In this document: piece by piece, positions 5,266 through 12,496 of the stretch | How positions within the stretch are numbered: position 1 is the first letter of the stretch | How the letters are laid out: each line of letters starts with the position of its first letter | NCBI GenBank assembly: GCA_016706255.1 | Contig: JADJJZ010000020.1 | Span: 1 to 12,496, forward strand | Reading direction: 5' to 3' | DNA from: Bacteroidota bacterium | GTDB taxonomy: Bacteria; Bacteroidota; Bacteroidia; Chitinophagales; BACL12 | Length of the DNA stretch: 12,496 nt | Translations under genes and position numbers: made by a program | Notes under the pieces: generated by a model | The model's database searches: none | Told to the model about the DNA's origin: nothing | Seen by the model: the letters and a program-made list of their open reading frames with translations, nothing else

Positions 5266-6735
5266 ATGGAAAATCTCTCAACTAAGTTTTTGGGTGAAAG
5301 TCTCACCTTCGATGATCTCCTTGTAGTTCCGGCCTATTCTGAAGTATTACCACGTGAAGTTGACATATCGACGCGGCTCACACGCAATTTGCGTATTAAT
5401 GTGCCTATTATATCCGCTGCAATGGATACTGTGACTGAGTATAAGATGGCAGTTGCCATGGCCAGAGAGGGTGGTATTGGCATCATTCACAAAAACATGA
5501 GTATTGAGAAGCAGGCAGACCAAGTAAGACGGGTGAAAAGGAGTGATAGTGGACTGATTATTGACCCTGTTACCCTGTCACAAAATGCAATAATTCGTGA
5601 TGCGCTTGCTATGATGAAGGAGTTCAAAATTGGTGGCATTCCGGTGATTGATGAAAATAAGAAGCTGGTTGGGATTTTAACGAACCGCGATTTGCGTTTT
5701 GAAACGAATATGCAGCGGCCGATTGCTGAGGTGATGACGACCACAAATTTGATTACCGCGCCTGAAGGCACTACGCTGCAGCAGGCTGAAAATATCCTCA
5801 AAAACTATCGTATCGAAAAACTGCCGGTTGTTGATGGAGATGGCATTTTGAAGGGATTGATTACGTATAAAGACATCCTCAAACTGGCGAGTCACCCGCG
5901 CGCATGTAAGGATAAATATGGTCGCTTGCTGGTTGGCGCTGCAGTTGGTGTTACACATGATACCATTCAGCGCATTGAGGCATTAAGAGCTGTAGGAACC
6001 GACCTGGTTATTATTGATACTGCTCATGGTCACTCGAAAGGGGTGATTGATATGGTGAAAACCGTAAAATCGAAATTTCCGGATTTGGAGGTGGTTGCGG
6101 GCAACGTTGCTACCGGAGCCGGCGCAAAAGCGCTTGCTGATGCCGGTGTTGACGGTGTTAAGGTTGGAGTTGGTCCCGGAAGTATTTGCACTACGCGCGT
6201 TGTTGCGGGTGTTGGTGTTGCACAAATCAGCGCGATAAACGATGCGGCCAATGCATTAAAAGGCACAGGAGTTCCTGTAATTGGTGATGGTGGAATTCGA
6301 TATACAGGTGATATAGTGAAAGCAATTGTTGCGGGTGCCGATACCATTATGGCCGGTAGTTTATTAGCGGGAACGGAAGAAAGTCCGGGCGAAACAATTA
6401 TTTACGAAGGCCGAAAATTTAAATCGTACCGCGGAATGGGCAGTGTGGAGGCCATGGAAATGGGTTCAAAAGACAGGTATTTTCAGGATGTGGAAGATGA
6501 TATTAAAAAATTGGTTCCTGAAGGCATTGTTGGTCGCGTTCCGTTTAAAGGCACATTAGAGGAAGTGATGGTTCAATACATCGGTGGTTTAAGAGCCGGA
6601 ATGGGATATGCGGGTGCGAAAGATGTTGCATCATTACATAACGCTCAATTTGTAAAAATAACTGCAAGTGGTATTCGTGAATCGCATCCACATGATGTTG
6701 TGATTACGAAGGAGGCGCCGAATTATAGTAGGTAG
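5266..6735 (+). CDS. guaB: IMP dehydrogenase, full length
   Basis: IMP dehydrogenase oxidises IMP to XMP with NAD+, the committed step of GMP synthesis, in the cytoplasm. From ATG 5266 the protein has 489 residues, the usual bacterial length. It begins LGESLTFDDLLVVPAYSEV, as the family does. The (beta/alpha)8 barrel is interrupted by a pair of CBS domains at about residues 100-215 (IIDPVTLSQNA to DILKLASHP), a nucleotide-sensing module. The catalytic loop GPGSICTTR puts the nucleophile at Cys308. The phosphate-binding stretch is VIGDGGIRYTGDIVKA. The mobile flap carries the catalytic pair Arg404-Tyr405 (DRYFQ), and EGIVGRVPFKG follows. The frame is open 72 bases further upstream (TTG 5194), but that would run through the promoter and add 24 non-homologous residues. 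It is the only long gene here without a frameshift and converges on the GH16 gene with a 30-base gap. Confidence 0.97.
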   Translation: MENLSTKFLGESLTFDDLLVVPAYSEVLPREVDISTRLTRNLRINVPIISAAMDTVTEYKMAVAMAREGGIGIIHKNMSIEKQADQVRRVKRSDSGLIIDPVTLSQNAIIRDALAMMKEFKIGGIPVIDENKKLVGILTNRDLRFETNMQRPIAEVMTTTNLITAPEGTTLQQAENILKNYRIEKLPVVDGDGILKGLITYKDILKLASHPRACKDKYGRLLVGAAVGVTHDTIQRIEALRAVGTDLVIIDTAHGHSKGVIDMVKTVKSKFPDLEVVAGNVATGAGAKALADAGVDGVKVGVGPGSICTTRVVAGVGVAQISAINDAANALKGTGVPVIGDGGIRYTGDIVKAIVAGADTIMAGSLLAGTEESPGETIIYEGRKFKSYRGMGSVEAMEMGSKDRYFQDVEDDIKKLVPEGIVGRVPFKGTLEEVMVQYIGGLRAGMGYAGAKDVASLHNAQFVKITASGIRESHPHDVVITKEAPNYSR

Positions 6736-6765
6736 GATTGAAATAATTATTTTGTCCTACGCTTA

Positions 6766-8505
6766 TTAATTTTTATAAAATTTATAAGTATTTAAAATTT
6801 GACCATATTCGTTCGTTGCTATTGATATGTATAAACCAGCAGCAAGGTGATTCAAATTTATAGAATAGTTGTTGCTTAATAATTCATGCGACAGAACTCT
6901 ACCGGTTAAATCAAGTACATCAATAAATATTTTGCCGTAATAGAGTTCAACTTCGTTATTATAAATTAAAATATTATTTGATAAATACGGATCGTGCAAA
7001 TTTAAATTTTCACTAGTGCTATCTGTTTTAAGCCAGCACGTAATAACGTTGGGTGTCGTAAAATATTTTGTTGATGATATTATTGAACTCCCGCAAGCAT
7101 TTATAGTTTTCAACTTTACGCCGAAGGTGTGATTTTAAAAAAATCTCCATACTTGCTATAATAAATACCCATCTGACAAATATGTATCACCTGTTGTCCA
7201 CGTTAAGCCAGCGTTTTCACTCCAATAAATAGATTCCGATCTTGTTGTTTGTGGAATTCTGGCAAAAAATAACATGAGGAAGGCGCACTTTGAACAGTTG
7301 ATATAACACCTGTTGGTAATATTGGATTACCTGCGATGTAAATTGAGTAAGTATGTGTCTCAGCGTATCCATTTTCAAAATTAGCAGTAACCGTTATATC
7401 ATAATAATTATTGGGGGTAACAAACGGTTTTAATGTAATCCATCTTGCAGAAGGCAGATTATCATCATTAGGCCCAAAATCAAATGCTGTGGATGTCCAA
7501 GTATAATTAACATCCGGATAATATGCACATGAAATATTTTCACCTGTTGAATTAATACAAAACTCAGAAGGTGTTTGAATAAATGGAACCGCTTCAGTAC
7601 CCGATTGTTTATATACCCGAATATAATCAACATACATATTTTGGGTAATGCCGAATCATCTACATAATCCTCATTAATATCGCATGTTAATGGCGATTGC
7701 ATACTTAATCGAATATGCATAGGTTTGTCAACCGGATCAAATGGCATATCTTCACTATTTAAGCCTGAAACCTCAATCGTTCTAATTAAACTGTTATTTA
7801 AATAAAACTTAATAATATTTTGATGCCATTCGCAACCAATATTCACCCATTGATAGTCCAAATTGTACGGTTCAAAAAACAATTGTTTAAATAGGTGAAT
7901 CTTTTGAGATTCTCCAGCTGCAATTTCAGGCGTTCCATAGTCCCAGTGATAATTGGATTTTAAAACATTTTGTGGCCGCTATAGGTTTCCCAAATATCAA
8001 TTTCTCTATATTCAGGCATCTCCACCACCTGCAACAAATAACCAAAAAGCAGAGCCTGCGCCTTTGGAAAAAGGTAGGTTTTTGACTCTAATTTCAATAT
8101 AAGAATCAGGGTAAATTTAAACTCCTTAAAGCTATCGTCGTCTGTTGAAAATGTTTTGATTTCAGCACCAGAATGTGCGCAACCTGCATAATCATCACTA
8201 CTTAGTGTCAATTTTAAAGAACCGTCTGCTTCAGTTACGTTATTAGGATTAAAACTATGCCATGAAGGCAATTGTGATATGCATCATCAGTATTGGTGCT
8301 TTTATTCCAATATTCAGGATTAACTTCATTGTCATTAAATTCATCGTTAAAGATTAATTGCCATCCCGGTTTATAAATTGGTGATGGCGGAGAATTATAA
8401 CCGACTTGCTTATAACTTGAATACCAAACATCACAAAGGTGTTGAGACTTTAAACATGCGCTTAATGCCAGTAAATAAAAAATTGTTGTTTTCAAAGCGC
8501 GCCAT
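6766..8505 (-). CDS. Secreted GH16 endo-beta-glucanase with T9SS sorting domain (several frameshifts)
   Basis: At least five frame segments join into about 575 residues. The start is TTG 8495 (LKTTIFYLLALSACLKSQ, a signal peptide whose LSAC could also be read as a lipobox) or ATG 8503-8505 if one T is extra. Then come GWQLIFNDEFND and WNKSTNT, typical of the GH16 N-terminus, and YREIDIWET with the catalytic glutamates in EIDIWE (codons 7987-8004). Further on are YQWVNIGCEWHQNIIKFYLN and MYVDYIRVYKQ, the C-terminal strand of the GH16 jelly roll. Next are an Ig/PKD-like domain (TPSEFCINSTGE, YYPDVNYTWTST), a linker with SIYWSENAGLTWTTGD, and a final sorting domain (IDVLDLTGRVLSHELL, LAAGLYISI, YKFYKN). 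GH16 enzymes of this type cut beta-1,3 or mixed-linkage glucans. Substrate cannot be fixed from sequence. The sorting domain implies export by T9SS to the cell surface or medium. Confidence 0.85.
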
Positions 8506-8608
8506 TTATTTAATGATGCCTATTAATAATAAAAATATAAAATTATAATGAAAAGATATAATTTGACAAAAACCTTTCAACAGATGGAATTTTAAACGTA
8601 AAGTATTA

Positions 8609-10044
8609 TTATTTTAATTCAGGGATATCATTCATCTCAATTATCTGATAATCAGGGTTTTCACATGTAGTTTCAGGTAGGTTATTGCTTCCAGCAAAAG
8701 TAAATTTTATATCTAGTTTTTGAATTCCCTTAATGATTCAATATCCGGTATTGTATTATAAACAATAAAATCGGTATAAAACATGGCCTCAATTGGACGG
8801 GGATAGTTAAACAGAATTGCTTTACCATGATTGGTTTCACCCAGTTTTTTTAAATCTTTTACCCATTCGGTAGAAGTTGTGTTTGGGTTTAACATTTTGG
8901 TTCGTTCTACACAATATCTAAAGGGAAGTAAAATTAGCAAGGCCAAAATAATGATTGCAAAAACTCTTTTAATTCCACTAAATTTTAATTCATTTATTTT
9001 ATCATAAAACAATCCTGTAATAATAAATAGAGCCGGAGCAGTAAATAAAATGTAACCCTGCATTTTGGTTTCGGCAATTGTAAAAAAGATTACTGGTATA
9101 AATACCCAAATTAATAATGCATATTGTTTATTCAAAAACTTACGTTTTAGGGTTTGTATGGTAAACCATATTAGCGGTAAATAAATTAAATCGCCATAAC
9201 TTATTCTTAGCCTTGCTAAAAAAAACCACCTGTCCTCCGATCGACCTTCAAGTGCTTCAGTTAAATGCAAATTATTATAATATTGCTCCCATGCTGTTTC
9301 AAGTGGAAAGGCCTTGGCGCTATAAATTTGCCAGGGTAGTGCTACAACAACTAAGGCGAATACCAGCAATGCCAATTGCCTGAAAATTTGCTGTTTTGAA
9401 AATTTATCGCTGTCATAAACAAGTATAAACCAGATTGGTAATACAATTAATGCCGGTAACCACTTGGTTAAAATAGCAAACCCAATTGCAACTCCGACTA
9501 AAATGTTATAAGCCTTTTTTTCTGTGTTAATAAATTTAATACAAAAAAATACCGCCAGCTGTATAAAAAACAAAAGAATATGTCATAATTATCAGGTTGA
9601 ACTCTGCCCCCTGTTAATTCAATTATTAAACCATTCATTGAATACAGCAATGCGCTAATGAATGCCACACGTTTGTTAAAAGAAATTACCGATATAATAA
9701 ACTAAAAAAATACCAAGTGTTGTTAATAAAATGCCGGGTATTCGGACTGCAAATTCATTTATTCCAAACACTTGCAAACTTGCACTGATAAACCATAGTG
9801 GCACTGGTTGTTTATGAACCCAATAATGGTTGCTGTACCATTCTTTGTAATCGTAAGGCAATACAGGATCTTCGTAAAGTGTTGGTGTTAGCGGATGGGA
9901 AATCATGTTTTTTGCCACAAGTGCATGATAACGCTCGTCCCAGGGGTGTAAATAATTATCTGAAGACACATATACCCTTAAAATAAAACCTGCTATTATT
10001 ACGAGTAATAAAGCAGGTTTTATTTTACAAATTTTAAAAAACAA
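8609..10044 (-). CDS. GT39/ArnT-like membrane glycosyltransferase (frameshifts)
   Basis: A polytopic GT-C fold enzyme of about 478 residues. The frame is open from 10044 (TTG) after the first hydrophobic helix begins (KPALLLVIIAGFILRVYV). The first outer loop has HPWDERYHALVAKN, whose D-E pair is the conserved acidic site of dolichyl-phosphate-mannose and ArnT-type transferases. GINEFAVRIPGILLTTLGIF follows. After breaks near 9675 and 9575, at least eight further hydrophobic helices are seen (for example ILVGVAIGFAILTKWLPALI and LLVFALVVVALPW). A soluble tail with WVKDLKKLGETNHG follows. The frame seems to change near 8727 and ends EMNDIPELK with TAA at 8609-8611. Such enzymes move a sugar from an undecaprenyl or dolichyl phosphate carrier to a lipid, glycan or protein outside the inner membrane. 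The true N-terminus is uncertain: the frame stays open upstream of 10044 without an ATG. Confidence 0.8.
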
Positions 10045-10146
10045 TACATTGCGATTCCATACATCGCCAATGTTATTTATAAAATTATTAATCCGGTTAC
10101 ATGTGCCGTCATTTATGATAAATCATTCACGATATTTAAATTAATT
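10045..10146. other. Short AT-rich gap between GH13 and GT39 genes
   Basis: About 100 bases follow the GH13 stop on the minus strand. It is AT-rich and part of it may encode the true N-terminus of the GT39 protein, since that frame stays open here. No clear terminator or promoter is seen. Confidence 0.35.
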
Positions 10147-11454
10147 TTATTGCACCAACACCAAATACCCCCAGGCCGGAATATTAACTTTTTTACCCGT
10201 TTTTATTTTTGTTTTTTTCCGGTGAAGTAGTTTTTTATATTTTCCGCCATCGGTTGAAAATACGGCATCGTGTGCGTCGGAAGATAAATTTAGTATAACC
10301 ATTGCTTTATTATCTCCAGCCGTGCGGGTGTAACAATAAATTTTATCGTGTTGTGTAGCAACTCTTGTATATGCACCACCATAGGAGCCATTCCATAAAG
10401 CAGGGTTATCTTCTTTTAATTGAATAAGTGTTGTATAAAACTGCGTGTAATTTTGTGTCGACCCAGGTTATTGGATCTTTATCGAAAAATTTCAATCGGC
10501 GATCCAATGCAACTTCCTGACCGGAATACATCAATAGCATGCCCGGAATTGTTGCGGCCATTACTGCAAATGTTTTTGCCCCATTTCCCATTCTTTCGAA
10601 TTCGGTTCCGTTCCAGCTGTTTTCATCATGATTGCTGGTAAAGTTCATGAAGTAACTATCTGCTGTATAGTTTTCAAATCTTTCTGAATTGCCACATCCA
10701 TGGTATCGGCGGTCGGTTGTGCCCTTTGCAATTTCATTCATGACATGATGCTTATTCAGGCATAGGTCATATGAAATCCATCAGTATGTAATTGCGGGCC
10801 TTCTGCTTGGATAACAGGAAAATGTCGGTTTTATTTTCGCTTAATTCGGTTAATGCTTCTTTCCAGAAATCATCAGGAACCATCATTGCAACATCACATC
10901 TGAAACCATCAACATCAGCTTCGGTTATCCAATATTTCATGTCTTCAATCAGCCTGCGCGCATGGCTTTGTTATCATAATTTAAATCCGCTCATCACTCC
11001 AGTCGGCCACGGGAGGAATAATTTACCGGACTTTATCGGTCGTATAAAAATCAGGATGTTTTCATCCACACATGATCCCAGCTCGTGTGATTGGCCACCC
11101 AGTCGAGGATAACATATATCATGTTTATGGCTTCATCAACTAATTTTTTAAAATCTTTAGCGATCCAAATTCAGGTTGGTTGCTGTGTAATCAGAAATAG
11201 AATAATAGCTGCCTAAACTACCTTTCCGGTTTAATAACACCAATGGGTTGCAATATCATCATCCATAAAATACCAACTCCCCATGCATCGAACCTGAGAA
11301 AATGTAGCAAATGCATCAAACGTGCCTTCCGGCGTGTATTGGCGGATATTTACTTCATAAATGGTTGATGTCTTTACTCCATTCAGGTGCTGCGAATAAA
11401 ATGAACTGAGGCTGCAATGATTGTAAAATGTTAGGACGATAACGTTTTATTCAT
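10147..11454 (-). CDS. GH13 alpha-amylase-family glycoside hydrolase (many frameshifts)
   Basis: Joined frames start near ATG 11452-11454, have PEWSK, TIYEVNIRQYTPEGTFDAFA (start of the barrel) and LDWVANHTSWDHVW (region I, with N-H), then VDGFRCDVAMMVPDDFW with the nucleophile Asp at codon 10893-10895. The acid/base region follows near 10808-10815 as LLSEAEGPQLHTDGF, if one base is restored. FTSNHDENSWNGTEFERMG gives the transition-state Asp at about 10626. The protein ends VNIPAWGYLVLVQ and TAA at 10147-10149, about 435 residues. All four catalytic regions of GH13 are therefore present in order. These enzymes hydrolyse or transfer alpha-1,4 or alpha-1,6 glucosidic bonds. No clear signal peptide survives the damaged N-terminus, so location is open. 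The gene follows another GH13 gene after about 50 bases, suggesting one transcript. The 5' half (10742-11450) is the most frame-broken part. Confidence 0.85.
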
Positions 11455-11504
11455 AAAAAATGAGCTGGTTAATTTTCAAAGTAATTATTTCAAATGAATA
11501 TAGG

Positions 11505-12496
11505 TTATGCCTTAACCTGCATCGTTGTGGTATTCATTTTTTTAGCGCTACTAAAATTTGTATGATAAGGTTTGCCGGCTTCAATATTCGTTAATGGCAT
11601 AACAACGCCTACTGTTTTATTGAATAATGCATAAACCACATCATCAAAATAAGGGCTTTTTGGAAATATATAAAAATTAGGGCTCACCTGCAATATCGAA
11701 AATCTCCATATAACAAGGCCATATGGCTGCTGCGCAAATTTGTAAGTGGTCGAAACTGTATTGGTTTTTACATCGAGTTGATACTTGTTCAAGTTATCAA
11801 ATTCCATCATTCTGCGATTATCCGGGTCGTTTGCTCCGGGCATTCCAATTTCATCCCCATAATATATTATCGGAATTCCGGGATTGTCATGTTAAAGCAT
11901 GTAGCATTTTCGTTGGCATAACCTATTGTATCGGTAACTTCAATCTTGCGGTTTCCAACCGGCTTCCTTATCGTTTTCACTCCATTTTAAATCGCCGCTG
12001 GCATAAGAAATAAATCTCGCCATATCCTGGTTGCCTGTTATATTACCCTTACGTGATGATAACCAAATAATTAAATGTTTCGTTTTAAACTGGAATTTAA
12101 CCGATCAAAGCCAACCTCATTGTTTGCAAAAACACTTCTTGCGTCAAAATATAAAAGCAAAATCAAATTTGCATTTAATAAACCTGTTCCTAAATACGAA
12201 CCAATTAATTCGCGTGAACCAAATGTTTCTCAATCTGATAAATATTTCTGTTTTGTGGAATTTCAATTTCAGTTTTTATTTTGTAAGTCAATAATCTCAA
12301 AATTCTGTTTCAATATGTTTTGTTGCATCATGTCGGAAACCATCTAAATTAAATTCATTTAACCAAAACATTGCGCTGTCGCTGAAACCTGTCCGCAACT
12401 TCCGGTTTACTGTGAGTCAAAACTTGGCATATACGGTTCGAACCATGTTGTCAAACGATATTCATCCCATAAACGCAGGTTTTTTCTTCCGTCGGT
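11505..12496 (-). CDS. GH13 alpha-amylase-family glycoside hydrolase, C-terminal part (5' end outside window)
   Basis: The fragment enters at the right edge within the catalytic barrel (LRLWDEYRLTTWFEPYMPS). It then has LNEFNLDGFRHDATKHIETE with the nucleophile Asp, IFQIGETFGSRELIGSYLG with the acid/base Glu, and NITGNQDMARFISYASGDLK with the third catalytic Asp in NQD. Near the end it has IIYYGDEIGMPGANDPDNRR, a strong GH13 signature after region IV. The C-terminal beta domain includes VVYALFNKTVGVVMPL and ends TTTMQVKA with TAA at 11505-11507. About 330 residues are seen, with at least six frame changes. Its motifs differ from those of the neighbouring GH13 (GFRHDATKH against GFRCDVAMM), so the pair is two distinct subfamilies rather than a recent duplication. 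It is the first gene of the minus-strand carbohydrate cluster seen here. Confidence 0.85.

Noticed and set aside
5487..6347. Four minus-strand open frames of 80-105 codons opposite guaB
   Set aside because: They mirror the codon pattern of guaB, overlap each other, have no homology I recognise and no promoter or ribosome site. They are shadows of a well-conserved gene.
9798..9986. Plus-strand frame opposite the GT39 N-terminus
   Set aside because: Antisense to a region with clear GT39 motifs and no motif of its own.
10420..11112. Plus-strand frames opposite the second GH13 gene
   Set aside because: The minus strand carries all four GH13 catalytic regions in order; the plus-strand frames look like shadows made longer by indels.
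11723..12347. Three plus-strand frames opposite the first GH13 gene
   Set aside because: They overlap one another in different frames and lie antisense to GFRHDATKH, IGETFGS and GNQDMARF motifs.

Overview
The window looks like a low-GC chromosomal segment from an uncultured member of the Bacteroidota, possibly Chitinophagales or Saprospiria-like. The evidence is two type IX secretion (T9SS) C-terminal sorting domains, a textbook Bacteroidota promoter (TTTG, 19 bp, TATCTTTG) in front of guaB, and several small protein families typical of this phylum. The only long gene that is fully intact is guaB. Nearly every other gene is recognisable only by joining two or more reading frames. Most breaks sit in or beside homopolymer runs and some compensate each other, which fits uncorrected long-read indels better than mass gene death. 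The RAYT transposase relic is more heavily damaged and may be truly dead.

Layout. Positions 1-1554 hold housekeeping genes: the 3' end of rtcB (+) and a TPR-like protein (+), converging across a shared terminator on a small membrane protein (-). Positions 1680-2850 form a repeat island: three REP-doublet (REPIN-like) units around a decayed REP-associated tyrosine transposase (RAYT). Positions 2995-3720 hold the 3' half of a secreted T9SS cargo gene that has lost its start. Positions 3740-4703 hold two hairpin elements and a DUF6193-like gene (-) enclosed by 16-bp inverted repeats, which looks like a cassette. Positions 4905-5265 hold a fourth REP doublet ending in a perfect 24-bp-stem hairpin, a structured-looking element I believe recurs in Bacteroidota, and the guaB promoter. 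guaB (+) fills 5266-6735.

From 6766 to the right edge all genes are on the minus strand and concern carbohydrates. In order of transcription they are a GH13 alpha-amylase-family enzyme (5' end outside the window), a second GH13 enzyme about 50 bp downstream, a GT39/ArnT-like membrane glycosyltransferase, and a secreted GH16 endo-beta-glucanase with a T9SS sorting domain. The two GH13 genes are probably co-transcribed. The other two are separated by gaps of about 100 bp. No SusC/SusD pair is visible, so this is not a classical polysaccharide utilisation locus within the window.

The most interesting non-gene content is (i) the RAYT/REPIN island with a related unit just upstream of guaB, (ii) the inverted-repeat-bounded DUF6193 cassette with an attC-like palindrome, and (iii) a guaB promoter placed so close to the start codon that the mRNA should be leaderless or nearly so.
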